DNA of 64,000 bases from NCBI RefSeq assembly GCF_000970205.1, contig NZ_CP009512.1:2790001-2854000 (forward strand), read 5' to 3'. The notes under the pieces are model-generated. The model did not search any database and had not been told where the DNA came from. It saw only the letters and a program-made list of their open reading frames with translations. The stretch comes from Methanosarcina mazei S-6 (GTDB lineage Archaea; Halobacteriota; Methanosarcinia; Methanosarcinales; Methanosarcinaceae). Positions 20,467 through 29,935 of the stretch are shown piece by piece. Within the stretch, counting starts at the first letter, position 1; every line of letters starts with the position of its first letter. Both the position numbers and the translations under genes were made by a program.

Positions 20467-22188
20467 ATGAGTCTGCTTAAAGTAAATGACCTTAAATGCC
20501 ACTACATAACTGACATTAACACGGTCAGGGCTGTAGACGGAATTTCTTTTGAAATTGAAGAGGGAGAAATTCTTGGCATTGTAGGGGAATCGGGAAGCGG
20601 CAAAACCACTGTTGCACTGAGTATCATGGGGCTTTTGCCGGAAAATACAGCCGTTTCCGGTGAAACTCTTTACAGGGACCATGTAATATCTTCTTTGCCT
20701 GAATCAGAAATGGACAGGTTCAGGTGGAAAGATATTGCAATAGTTTTCCAGAACAGCCTGGAAGTGATGAACCCGGTTCTGAAAGTGGGCTTTCAGGTAA
20801 TGGAACCGATGATAAGGCACCTTGGTATCAGCCCGGAAAGAGCCCGGAGTAAATGTGCTGACCTGTTCAGGACTGTAGGCCTTGATCCTGAATGGATGGA
20901 TTCATTTCCTCACCAGCTCTCAGGGGGCATGAGGCAGAGGGTTCTTCTGGCAATGGCACTTTCATGCGATCCGAAACTGCTGATCCTTGATGAGGTTACC
21001 TCTGCACTTGATGCATTTACCCGAAAGGAGATAAGGGACCTTCTGGTAAGCCTGCAGAAGAAGAACGGGTATACGATGTTAATGATCTCTCATGACATCA
21101 CTTTTGTGTCTTCCGTGGCGTCCAGGATTGCTGTTATGTATTCGGGTAAGGTTGTGGAAACCGGACCTGTAAGGGATATTCTTGTATCTCCGCTTCACCC
21201 TTATACCAGAGGCCTTGTTCATTCGACCCCTGATATTTTTGTGTATAAGGACTTATGGGGAATTCCCGGAGATGTTCCGGCAGGGGATGGGTTTAACGGC
21301 TGTCCTTTCAGCCCGAGGTGTACACAGAAAATCGGTATATGCAACAGTGTTTCCCCTGCCCTGAAACCAGCAGGAAACGGGAGAGAAATCGCGTGCCACA
21401 GAGGAGGCATAGCAGGCATTATGGTAGCCAGAAACCTGAGCTTCAGTTATCGGCTGCCGGACGGTGGATATCTTCAGGCAGTAGAGGATGTTAGCCTGGA
21501 AGTGAGGGAAGGGGAGGTTCTTGCAATTGTCGGCCAGACAGGTTCAGGAAAGTCAACACTTGCACATATCCTTGCAAACGTAATAAAACCCGAAAGGGGA
21601 GAGGTCCTGTTTATGGAAGGGGATGTCAGGAAAGGAAAATACGGAAACAGGGTCAATGGCATTCAGATAGTATTCCAGGACCCGTTCAGTTCGACAAGCA
21701 ACAGGTTTACCGTGCTTGATGCGGTCAAAGAGCCCCTTTATATCAATAAGATCGGGTCCAATGGAAACAGATTGCAGATGGTTAAAAGTGCCCTTGAACT
21801 TGTTCGCCTTCCCACAACAGATAATTTTCTCAGGAAATACTGCGGGGAACTCAGCGGCGGGCAGAGGCAAAGGGTTGCACTTGCAAGAGCAATGGTTATG
21901 GAACCGAAACTCCTTATCGCCGATGAGATAACTTCGGCTCTGGATGTCTCAACCTCTGCAAATATATTACGCCTTTTAAAAGGACTTCAGAACAGGAGAG
22001 GGTTTGCAATGATATATATTTCACACGACCTCTCCCTGACTCTGAAGATTGCTGACAGGATAGCAGTTATGAATTCCGGAAAGATTGTAGAGATGGGAAA
22101 TTCACATGACGTTATGCTTTCGCCCTCTGATGAGTATACAAAAAGGCTTGTAGGATCAAGAATAGGGCTGTGCTGTCACAACCATTGA
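20467..22188 (+). CDS. Fused double ATPase (DppD-DppF type) of the importer
   Basis: A 573-residue protein carrying two ABC ATPase domains in one chain, where most members of the family use two subunits. First domain: Walker A GESGSGKTT (about 39-47), signature LSGGMRQR, Walker B LLILDEVTSALD. It ends with the oligopeptide-ABC tail containing CPFSPRC, then IC and IACH, a four-cysteine motif that in related DppD proteins holds an iron-sulfur cluster. Second domain (about 320-565): Walker A GQTGSGKST, signature LSGGQRQR, Walker B LLIADEITSALD. The fusion fixes heterodimer stoichiometry. It is the last gene of the importer operon. Confidence 0.93.
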   Translation: MSLLKVNDLKCHYITDINTVRAVDGISFEIEEGEILGIVGESGSGKTTVALSIMGLLPENTAVSGETLYRDHVISSLPESEMDRFRWKDIAIVFQNSLEVMNPVLKVGFQVMEPMIRHLGISPERARSKCADLFRTVGLDPEWMDSFPHQLSGGMRQRVLLAMALSCDPKLLILDEVTSALDAFTRKEIRDLLVSLQKKNGYTMLMISHDITFVSSVASRIAVMYSGKVVETGPVRDILVSPLHPYTRGLVHSTPDIFVYKDLWGIPGDVPAGDGFNGCPFSPRCTQKIGICNSVSPALKPAGNGREIACHRGGIAGIMVARNLSFSYRLPDGGYLQAVEDVSLEVREGEVLAIVGQTGSGKSTLAHILANVIKPERGEVLFMEGDVRKGKYGNRVNGIQIVFQDPFSSTSNRFTVLDAVKEPLYINKIGSNGNRLQMVKSALELVRLPTTDNFLRKYCGELSGGQRQRVALARAMVMEPKLLIADEITSALDVSTSANILRLLKGLQNRRGFAMIYISHDLSLTLKIADRIAVMNSGKIVEMGNSHDVMLSPSDEYTKRLVGSRIGLCCHNH

Positions 22189-22287
22189 GTTTTACAGTCT
22201 TATTCATCAATTTAAATTTTTACTGCTTCTTTTATAACTAAGGCAAATTTAAAGAGTAAATTTTAAAGAGTAAATTTTGGAAGAATG

Positions 22288-22422
22288 TTTTGAAAGGTAG
22301 ATTTTGAAAAGTGAACTTATGATGATTTTGAAAGGTAGGTTTTGAAAAGTGAACTTATGATGGTTGTTCTAAAATTCATGTTTGAAGGTTTTGTTTAAAT
22401 TCATGTTTGAAGGTTTTGTTTA
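22288..22422 (+). repeat. Two tandem duplications upstream of the ABC-2 genes
   Basis: A 38-base unit beginning TTTTGAAAGGTAG is present at 22288 and 22326 with one or two differences. A 25-base unit containing TTCATGTTTGAAGG occurs at 22375 and again at 22400, the second copy providing the GAAGG upstream of the ATG at 22425. The first copy leaves a short decoy ATG. Confidence 0.75.
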
Positions 22423-22424
22423 AT

Positions 22425-23417
22425 ATGAGTGCGATAATGGTTAAAGAACTGACAAAAAGATTCGGGGAGTTTACTGCTGTTGACCGGGTCTCATTTTCGG
22501 TTGAGACCGGGGAGCTTTTCGGTTTATTAGGCCCCAATGGTGCGGGAAAAACGACCATAATCAATATGCTGACCACTCTTCTTCTTCCTACGGCAGGCGA
22601 TGCTGAAATTGCAGGGTATGACCTTAGAAGGGATCCTGCCAGGGTTAGAAATAATATCGGGATAATATTTCAGGACCCTTCACTGGATATCGGGCTTACA
22701 GGGAGGGAAAATCTTGAGTTTCATGCCATGATGTACAGCATCGTGTCAGATGAAAGGGAAGAAAGAATAAGGGAAGTCCTTGAGGTTGTGGGCCTGTCCG
22801 ATAAAGCTGATATTCTTGTTGAATATTATTCGGGCGGGATGAAGAGACGGCTTGAAATCGCAAGAGGGCTTATCCACTACCCGAAGGTTCTGTTTCTGGA
22901 TGAGCCCACTCTCGGGCTTGATGCGCAGACCAGGAGATCAATATGGGACCATATCAGAAAGCTGAACCGGAATTACGGGACATCTGTCATACTGACCACA
23001 CATTATATGGAAGAGGCTGATTACCTCTGTGACCGTATTGCGATAATTGACCAAGGAAAGATAATTGCACTTGATACCCCCTCAGGACTGAAAAAACGTC
23101 TTAAAGGAGATTGTGTCAGCCTGGATATTGAAGGAAAGGTTGACCTCATCGCTTCTGCACTTGGGAAGAAAGAATGGGTGAAAGAAGTTGCCCGGAACGA
23201 AAAAATGCTTGACGTAATTATATCGGATTATGAAAAAAATATTCCTGATATTTTTCGGACTGCTTCCAGCCTGGGAATTGGGATCAGATCGATAAATTTC
23301 AGTAAACCAAGCCTTGAAGACGTTTTTCTCCGCCTGACGGGTTCGACAATAAGGGAGCAGGAAGGAAGCAGGCTGTCAGTCAGGCGTGAGCGTATGAGAA
23401 GGAGGATGCTCCGGTGA
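22425..23417 (+). CDS. ABC-2 type transporter ATPase (DrrA-like)
   Basis: A 330-residue ATPase of the drug/polysaccharide exporter (DrrA/CcmA) class. Walker A GPNGAGKTT, Q-loop FQDPSLDIGLTGREN, signature YSGGMKRR and Walker B LFLDEPTLGLD are all present. The last 90 residues form the usual accessory domain, ending in a very basic tail (RRERMRRRM). Start chosen as ATG-AGT at 22425; an in-frame ATG six codons upstream lies within the duplicated sequence. It is coupled to the following permease by a GTGA overlap. Whether it belongs functionally to the importer upstream is unclear; a 236-base gap with repeats suggests a separate transcript. Confidence 0.92.
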   Translation: MSAIMVKELTKRFGEFTAVDRVSFSVETGELFGLLGPNGAGKTTIINMLTTLLLPTAGDAEIAGYDLRRDPARVRNNIGIIFQDPSLDIGLTGRENLEFHAMMYSIVSDEREERIREVLEVVGLSDKADILVEYYSGGMKRRLEIARGLIHYPKVLFLDEPTLGLDAQTRRSIWDHIRKLNRNYGTSVILTTHYMEEADYLCDRIAIIDQGKIIALDTPSGLKKRLKGDCVSLDIEGKVDLIASALGKKEWVKEVARNEKMLDVIISDYEKNIPDIFRTASSLGIGIRSINFSKPSLEDVFLRLTGSTIREQEGSRLSVRRERMRRRMLR

Positions 23418-24178
23418 TTCAGGGAAAAGTCATCTATGTCCTCTGGCGGCGTGAGATGATAAAGTACTTCAGGGCAAGGTCAAGGGTTGCGGGTGCTATT
23501 GGCATGCCGGCTTTTATGCTGGTATTTCAGGGAATGGGCTTTAGAAAAGTGGAATTTCCGGGCCTGCCCGACTCGATAGGATATTTTCAATACCTGGTGC
23601 CGGGCATTATAGGGATGACCCTTCTTTTTACGGCTGCTTATGCAGGCATGAGCGTCATAATGGATAAGCAGTTTGGGTTTTTAAAAGAAGTAATGGTGAC
23701 GCCTGCAAGCAGAATCTCTATTGTCCTCGGGATGATATCCGGAAGTGCAACCACTTCACTCATTCAGGCACTTATTATTATGATGATGTCGGTATTACTT
23801 GGTTTCAGGCTGCCTCTTATTCCTGCAATTCTGTCCTCTCTGGTGATAATGGTTCTTATATCGATGATCTTTATAAATATAGGATTGATTCTGTCATCCG
23901 TACTGAAAGACTTTCACGGGTTCAGCACGGTTATTAATTTTATTGCGTTCCCTCTGTTTCTTTTATCCGGGGCTTTATTTCCGGTCTCAAATTTGCCAGC
24001 CCCAATCAGGATTCTGTCTTATTTTGATCCGCTGACATACGGTGTGGATGCTTTAAGGGGAGTATTGATTGGTCATTGTGAATTCTCAATTGTTCTGGAT
24101 GTATGTGTCCTTTTAACACTCTCGGTCCTGATGATCTGCGCCAGTGGTTATTTCTTCCAGAGGGCAGAGATGATATAA
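23414..24178 (+). CDS. ABC-2 type transporter permease (DrrB-like)
   Basis: A 254-residue membrane protein with six helices and the ABC2_membrane pattern: an N-terminal cytoplasmic helix (REMIKYFRARSR), a FPGLPDSIGYFQYLVPGIIGMTLLF block, and the late FIAFPLFLLSGALFPVSNLP...LSYFDPLTYGVDALRG region that is diagnostic for DrrB proteins. It starts with GTG overlapping the ATPase stop. Together the two genes form a full exporter; the substrate is unknown. Confidence 0.92.
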   Translation: MIQGKVIYVLWRREMIKYFRARSRVAGAIGMPAFMLVFQGMGFRKVEFPGLPDSIGYFQYLVPGIIGMTLLFTAAYAGMSVIMDKQFGFLKEVMVTPASRISIVLGMISGSATTSLIQALIIMMMSVLLGFRLPLIPAILSSLVIMVLISMIFINIGLILSSVLKDFHGFSTVINFIAFPLFLLSGALFPVSNLPAPIRILSYFDPLTYGVDALRGVLIGHCEFSIVLDVCVLLTLSVLMICASGYFFQRAEMI

Positions 24179-24310
24179 ATGTGTGCCTGTAAAGGAAGAG
24201 CCAAGTTTTGTTTTAAACCAAAATAATTCTGAACTTCTCAGGCCAGGACCCGGGGTCTGAAGAACTGTTATAAAAAAAAATAGCAGTCAAAAAAACATCA
24301 TAATATAATT

Positions 24311-24378
24311 TATCCAGAATATTTTGTTGTCCAGAATATTTTGTTATCCAGAATATTTTGTTATCCAGAATATTTCGT
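24311..24378. repeat. 17/18-bp tandem repeat, four copies
   Basis: The unit TATCCAGAATATTTTGT is repeated four times head to tail with minor changes, between the ABC-2 genes and the accessory island. Confidence 0.85.
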
Positions 24379-24460
24379 CAAAAAAGTAAGGTTATGAGGA
24401 TGCTTTATCACCCTCAGGATCATGAAATGCCTAAATTTTTATATTAATTTTTAAAGTTAT

Positions 24461-24595
24461 TTAGAGAAGCTGCTTTCCAGCTCCATCGCCGGATTTGCAC
24501 TCGTAAACTTCTGTGATCTTCATGACAGCAAGGGCTTTTGCAGAGAATTTGTCTACATGCTCCAAATCATTTTTAGCAATTTTCTAAAAATTTGG
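24461..24595 (-). pseudogene. C-terminal fragment of a PPOX-like flavin-binding protein
   Basis: Reading the minus strand gives HVDKFSAKALAVMKITEVY, then ECKSGDGAGKQLL and a stop. The last 30 residues almost match the end of the intact gene at 40771-41178. About 85 bases are near-identical at DNA level, after which similarity fades and a TAG interrupts the frame upstream. The fragment marks the left edge of the duplicated island. Confidence 0.75.
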
Positions 24596-24684
24596 AACTA
24601 AAAATGAAAATATTAGCCCAAGTAAATTTGAAGTATACACCCTATCAGACATGATAATACTCCTTTTGTTTTGTTGTTACAGAA

Positions 24685-25344
24685 TTAAATGCTTCCTGAA
24701 GTAAACAGGAATAAATATAATAGGTAAACAACGTACAGGCCTACTGGAATACCGACAGCAAGGGTGGCATTTTTAATTGACATATTTCGCGCGTGTAAAA
24801 GTGCAAATACCCATATGTATGCAGACAGTAAGAGGCATAAAATTCCAACTATTTGTGAGGTATAATACAGGGGATTATTTGAGAACATCTGTGTTGTACT
24901 TTCAGCTATAAGCTGCGGGTCCTGTAATGAAAAATCTATCGAAGGTGTAAGTTTGTATGTTACAAAAACATTTATTAAACTGCTAAATATTTTTGGCACA
25001 AATCCATAACCTACAAACTCTAACGTCCTTTTGAAAGAACCTTTTGATTCAAACACATATGATATTGAATATAAAATTCCAGCTACTATAACCCAGATTA
25101 GAAAGACCCAGATCAAACCCCAAATGACACCGAAAAGAATTGCTGTAGTCGATATATATGAACTCATCTCAGAAGGAAGCAGTCCACGCAATTGATTCAT
25201 AGCCAGAAAACTTGAAACCATTGCAATTACAGCAACTACAAGTAATATCAATACAGGATACTTAAGATCGACATCATTTCTCGACTTTTCCTCGAAAAAT
25301 GAATTTGGATCAAATAACAGATTATTCAGGTTTAAATTATCCAT
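24685..25344 (-). CDS. Yip1-domain integral membrane protein
   Basis: A protein of about 219 residues with five membrane helices and a Yip1-like arrangement: a cytoplasmic N-terminus ending in a DP-x-x-FFEE segment, the helix pair around residues 30-80, and the F-x-GxGxVPKIFSSLINV loop. Such proteins are common and uncharacterised in Methanosarcina. A GTG three codons upstream is an alternative start; no good ribosome-binding site is visible for either. It is the last gene of cassette A on this strand, about 100 bases after the CcdA-like pseudogene, and has no counterpart in cassette B. Confidence 0.75.
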   Translation of the reverse strand: MDNLNLNNLLFDPNSFFEEKSRNDVDLKYPVLILLVVAVIAMVSSFLAMNQLRGLLPSEMSSYISTTAILFGVIWGLIWVFLIWVIVAGILYSISYVFESKGSFKRTLEFVGYGFVPKIFSSLINVFVTYKLTPSIDFSLQDPQLIAESTTQMFSNNPLYYTSQIVGILCLLLSAYIWVFALLHARNMSIKNATLAVGIPVGLYVVYLLYLFLFTSGSI

Positions 25345-25458
25345 ATTTTTCACATTATTGCATATTATATGTAATGGTTGTCACATGATTAATAAATATT
25401 ATTATATGTTAATCAGTTTTTTAGATTTTACTTCTTATTTTGTCTTTTATCTTACGAC

Positions 25459-26517
25459 TTAAATCATAATCCATAATCCAAAAAATATGAGCACAAGTCC
25501 ACTGATTTTTTTCAGATATATTTTATATGAACGGACCTGTTTAGGTAAAGTATAACCCCCTATCAAACCAACCCCAATAAAAGGAGTTAATACTCCGCCA
25601 CTGAAAGCAAGCAATAGAGCCAGATCATTAACAGTCCCGTTTGTAATAGTTTTACAATCTCGTTTGTAACAGTTTTGTTAAGCAGTACAGGGTATTGAGG
25701 CAGTGCAGGGAACTTTTACAAACGAAAACAATATCCCAAGAAAGAAAACTCCACCCAGAGTACCTGCATATTTCCTGGCAGAACTCTGAAAATAATTATC
25801 CAGAACTACAGGAGATTTCAAGACCCCCAGAAGGTTTAATCCAATGAGAATTACAATGACGCCTGTAACAAAAGAAAAGCTTTCCAAATCTGGAATTGAC
25901 TTTCGGAATGAGAGTAAACACAGGCCCAATAATAAGTAAGAACCCACCAGCCCTAATCCAAACACTGTTGCACGTACCATTCCACTTTTCGCACTATTGC
26001 TCGTCCCTGCAGTAAAGCTTAAAAGAAATCCAAGTATAGCCATCAGGCAGGGTGAAAAACCTGCAAAAAGTCCGAGAGAATAGGCAAATGGCAAATTCAG
26101 GTCTGTGTTTATATACTCGATTTCCTGTTCTTTTCTCGTTACCTCTTCTGTAGTATATTCAGTAATATTTTCCTCTTCCACAAGATATTCATCAATTAAA
26201 GTTTTTAGCTTTTCTTCAGTAATTTCTTCTTTGGGAATTTTTGTTTCATTGTTTATCACAATAGCCGGGACTTCAAGAAAACCATACTTGTTCCATTGAT
26301 TGAAACCGTCAGCAGTACTGGTTTCAATTCTTGTTATAACCATGTTCTCATATTGAGCTTCTATTCGATCGACAATAGGATCGGTTATTTCACAATCATG
26401 ACAACCTTTTTGATGGAAATACTGGATTGTGACAGGTTCTGCACAGGCCACCGGTATAAAAATAAGAGATAAATAAATTACGGCTAGTAAACTAATTGTA
26501 TGAGAACTACTTTTCAT
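25459..26517 (-). pseudogene. Frameshifted thioredoxin-CcdA fusion (cassette A copy)
   Basis: Residues 1-275 match the intact paralogue at 34317-35354 almost exactly, including the signal peptide, the GCHDC thioredoxin-type motif and the GFSPC membrane motif. At about 25645-25690 the copy has an insertion of some 22 bases that repeats nearby sequence (CTCGTTTGTAACAGT after CCCGTTTGTAATAGT) plus small indels, so the reading frame ends within VPCTA. The remaining C-terminal helices can be followed out of frame to a stop at 25459. The product would lack the second half of the CcdA channel and is probably inactive. Confidence 0.88.
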
Positions 26518-26576
26518 AAAATCCCAACAAGTATTCTTTTTATTTCACAAACCTGTGTATGCTAATGACGGGAAAC

Positions 26577-27161
26577 CTAATTATCTGAGTTCTGTTTGCG
26601 TTGTGACCATTTTATTCCTAAAACCAAAAGTACTAGTAGTATTCCAAAAATTATACTTCCTTTCAAAATAGGAAGGATGGGATAATCAAGTACAAGGTAG
26701 CGTACAAAAATGAAGACACATGCGATTACGTAGAAAACCAGCAATCTCACAGGATCTTTTTGATCTTCTTTCCTTTCGCCGTATATAATTTTTGACAATG
26801 CGCCCCCAGTAAATAATATAATCAAAATCCAGAATACTTGATCTATATTATAAACTAAAGAAGCATAGAGGTAAATAATATACAGCAGTATTGTAAGAAT
26901 TAGAAGGCGCATATTTTTTCGAATAGAGGAAAAGATGCTGATTTCTTCTTTTTCATGAGGCTCTACAGTTTTTTCTTTATCAAATTTGGATTCAAAAATA
27001 TGAATTATTATTGAGGAAATAGATGAGTTCAAAAGTTGTTCCTTTTTCCTATACCAGACCAAGAGTGAAAAAATTATTATTGTGAAAAAGAAAGCTAGAA
27101 TAAAAGTTGTCTGAGCTTCTATTAAGATGTATCCTTCCTTATATAAATAGATAAAAAAAAG
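26577..27161 (-). pseudogene. Six-helix membrane protein (cassette A copy) cut by IS66
   Basis: The C-terminal three quarters are nearly identical to the intact 216-residue protein at 35415-36065. Upstream of MVWYRKKEQ-like LVWYRKKEQ the frame stays open and homologous (KEGYILIEA against REGYIPLEM in the intact copy) until it meets the left end of the IS66 element at 27162, so the first helix and start codon are lost. An internal ATG-like start would yield a 161-residue remnant with four helices. Confidence 0.8.
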
Positions 27162-28697
27162 GTAACTATTCAGGCAGCCTTTTAAAGGCTACAATTTTTC
27201 CTCTTTTCGAGGAAAAATTGGATATAAATTGAATCCTATTTTGTTTCGTTATCATGCTTACACGTGAAGAGATTCTTGCTTTGTGTGCTTCAAACCCTGA
27301 AGTCATTGCTTACATTGTGAGTCTTGAAACTCAAATTAAAGAACTTACTGAAAGGTTGATAGCCTTAGAATCTCGTTTAAACCAAAACAGTCGTAACAGC
27401 AGTCGCCCTCCTTCTACTGATTTTTTTATCAAGGAGAAACCTAACCCCAAGAGTCTCCGTAAAAAGAGTGGCAAAAAACCTGGAGGTCAAGATGGTCATC
27501 CAGGAACAACTCTTGAAATGGTTGATCATCCTGAGTAGGTAATAGAACATTCTTTGAGTTGCTGCAAAGAATGTGGCCATACTCTTGAGAATGTTGAAGT
27601 TGAAGCCTATGAGAAAAGACAGGTCTTTGATATTCCCTCCCTGTAAATCTGATTGTTACAGAACACAAAAGTCAGATAAAGACCTGCCCTTACTGTGGAA
27701 AAATAAATAAAGCTGTTTTTCCTGAATCAGTTAAATATCCAGTTCAGTATGGTCCAAATATTTTAGCTTCAGCTATTTACTGTAAAAATCACCATTTTAT
27801 CCCCTATGAAAGAATTTCCGAATTTTTTGAGGACATAATGGGAATAAAAATCTGTCCTGCTACGATAATTAGAGCAGAAAGAGAATGTTTCCAGAATTTA
27901 GAGGAATTTGAAAACGTTATTAGAGAGAAATTAATGATTTCTCATGTTGTCCATTTTGATGAAACTGGTATGAAGATCGAAGGAAAACGACACTGGCTTC
28001 ATGTAGCTTCTAATGAGAAATACACCTGTTATTTACCTCACTCAAAAAGAGGAGCAGAAGCAATAGACGCTATGGGTATTCTTCCGGAGTTTAAGGGAGT
28101 AGCAGTTCACGACGGATGGAAACCTTACAACGTTTATGACTGTGATCATGCTCTCTGTAATGCTCATTTACAGAGAGAACTTACTGGAATTGAAGAGAAC
28201 TATAAACAGCAGTGGGCTAAAGAAATGAATGAATTGCTCACTGAGATGAAAAAGTATACCGATGAATGCAAGGATCAAGTCAAAGAACTGGATTTTGAGC
28301 AAATTAAAGCATTGGAAGAAAGGTTCGATGCTATCATAATTAAAGGAATTGAAGAAAATCCACAATCTCTAAATCCTGAAAAGAAAGGAAAACGTGGAAA
28401 AAATCCAAAAACAAAAGCAAGGAATCTGCTAGATAGGTTTATAGAACACAAAGAAAATATTCTGAGATTCCTGACAGATTTGAAAGTTCCGTTTGAGAAT
28501 AATCAAGCAGAAAGAGATATCAGGATGATGAAATTACAGCAGAAAATATCAGGAACTTTCAGAACTATACAAGGAGCGGAAGCTTTCTGCAGAATTAGAG
28601 CTTACATCTCTACAATTAGAAAGAACGGATTACCTGTTTTGGAGGGTATTATAGCGGCGCTCAAGAGAGCGCCGTTAACTATACCCTGAATAGTTAC
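27162..28697 (+). mobile_element. IS66-family insertion sequence, copy 1 (decayed)
   Basis: A 1536-bp element bounded by the inverted repeat GTAACTATTCAGG (27162-27174) and CCTGAATAGTTAC (28685-28697). It is flanked by an eight-base target duplication AAAAAAAG at 27154-27161 and 28698-28705, the length usual for IS66. A 5' region with two stem-loops (AGCC/GGCT and AATTTTTCCTC/GAGGAAAAATT) precedes the transposase gene; GGCGCTC/GAGCGCC forms a 3' hairpin. It sits in the cassette A membrane-protein gene. Confidence 0.92.
27254..28689 (+). pseudogene. IS66 transposase with conserved in-frame TAG and a frameshift
   Basis: Homologous along its length to the copy at 51352-52785. The first 94 codons end DHPE, followed by TAG at 27536-27538. 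The frame continues after the TAG exactly as in the other copy (VIEHSLSCCKECG), so the amber codon is ancestral. A two-base insertion at about 27633-27640 (CCCTCCCTG against CCTCCCG) then breaks the frame, which resumes to encode the DDE domain (FDETGMK, VHDGWKP, NNQAERDIRMMK). This copy is therefore inactive even with amber readthrough. Confidence 0.88.
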
Positions 28698-28799
28698 AAA
28701 AAAAGAAGAGAAAAGAAATAAGTTGCAATTGAACGCCATATTTCTTGTTTTACAATATCATCGATTTTCATGGCCCTACCATCACCGAGCTATTGGATA

Positions 28800-28995
28800 C
28801 TTTAAAATCAAGTTTTCACTTTTCCAGTTTTAAACAATCCTTTATGAGTTTTCCGGCCAATAAATTCGAAACTTCAGTGATTTTCATAACGACAAGAGAT
28901 ATTCCAGGGAATTTATCCACTGAATTTTGATCTGCTTAATATTTTCTAGAACCTTCCCTTTGGTTTCAATCTCGAAGTTCCCTTTTAAATTTCCT
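28800..28995 (-). pseudogene. Degenerate PPOX-like fragment
   Basis: The minus strand reads LKGNFEIETKGKVLENI, shifts frame once, and continues KFPGISLVVMKITEVSNLLAGK. These match IKGDFEIKTDGEEYENM and FPAKALAIMKITEV of the intact protein at 40771-41178. It is more diverged than the 24461 fragment. It lies between the IS66 copy and the LolA-like gene; the rest of 28706-29041 has no gene. Confidence 0.6.
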
Positions 28996-29041
28996 TTTTT
29001 ATTTTGATAGCATATAGATTGTCAAGTGAATACGATGTTGT

Positions 29042-29818
29042 TCAAATAATAGCTATCATGGTTGTTTCTTTCCCTCCATCGGCAGTAACCTTTATTTGTT
29101 CCTCGGACATATTTTTATTAAGCAAATCTTCAAAGTTCATTGTAACTACTTCTGCTCCTTCAGGTATATCAAACACAAATTCGGAATCCTGAACTCCGGT
29201 GTTAATCTTTAAGTTTTGAATCTCGATTTCCATTCTTTGCTTACCCTGGTAAATTTCATACTTCAGGGGTATCCAGGTTTCTTCATCAACCCAGATATTA
29301 ATCTCGTCAATCAAAATGCTTTCTTCTCTTCCCTCTTTCGGTTTCGCTTCAAGGAAATATACAATTCTCCCATCAATCGTATCATTCCCATGCACAGAAA
29401 TATTATATTCACTTAAAGTATCGTTAAAGAGCTTGAAGTAATCAATTTCGAATTGATACTCTTCAGGAACTATTATTTTCTGGACAACATTTGTTTCGGG
29501 ATCGTACAACCACTCAATTTTTCCATCGTAAATCATTACACTTTCATTCTCTGTCCCTTTTGTAATTGTTTTCTTCATATTCGGCTTTTTGTACATGATA
29601 TCAAATTCACTTTCCTGTGTTTTCTCTCCTTCAAAATACGTCGTCATACAAAGAGTATATGAAGAATCCTCAATGCTGTTTTCTTTTTCCTGCATCTTTG
29701 CTGCAATTTCTTCTGCAATCAGTTCAGTGTCTTCTGCGTCCGATTCATTCATGCAACCAGATGTAAAAACAATACAAATTATCAAAAAAAGCATAGAAAC
29801 AATTTTCTTCTTTATCAT
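29042..29818 (-). CDS. LolA-like lipoprotein (cassette A)
   Basis: A 258-residue lipoprotein: signal peptide with lipobox FTSGC (lipidated Cys at about 22), then a LolA/outer-membrane-lipoprotein-sorting type fold. Recognisable segments are FDIMYKKPNMKKTITKGTEN, a YDGKIEWLYDPETN strand, and WVDEETWIPLKYEIY...QNLKINTGVQDSEFVFDIPEGAEVV. Archaea have no outer membrane, so the fold probably binds a lipidic or peptidic ligand at the outer face of the cytoplasmic membrane. The paralogue at 36062-36730 sits at the same place in cassette B. It follows the ABC ATPase gene by about 115 bases. A role in handling or neutralising the cassette peptide is inference. Confidence 0.78.
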   Translation of the reverse strand: MIKKKIVSMLFLIICIVFTSGCMNESDAEDTELIAEEIAAKMQEKENSIEDSSYTLCMTTYFEGEKTQESEFDIMYKKPNMKKTITKGTENESVMIYDGKIEWLYDPETNVVQKIIVPEEYQFEIDYFKLFNDTLSEYNISVHGNDTIDGRIVYFLEAKPKEGREESILIDEINIWVDEETWIPLKYEIYQGKQRMEIEIQNLKINTGVQDSEFVFDIPEGAEVVTMNFEDLLNKNMSEEQIKVTADGGKETTMIAII

Positions 29819-29935
29819 ATTCCTCATTCCAAATATTAATTAGCCTCAATTTGGCTCTGTAGAAAACCTATCTAAACCAGCTTCAAGAGGCTGAAGATAG
29901 ATAAGCAAAAATGAAGATGGACTGTCTACCCGAAA

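Noticed and set aside
24180-24300. Possible further gene after the ABC-2 permease
   Set aside because: Only very short frames and tandem repeats are present.
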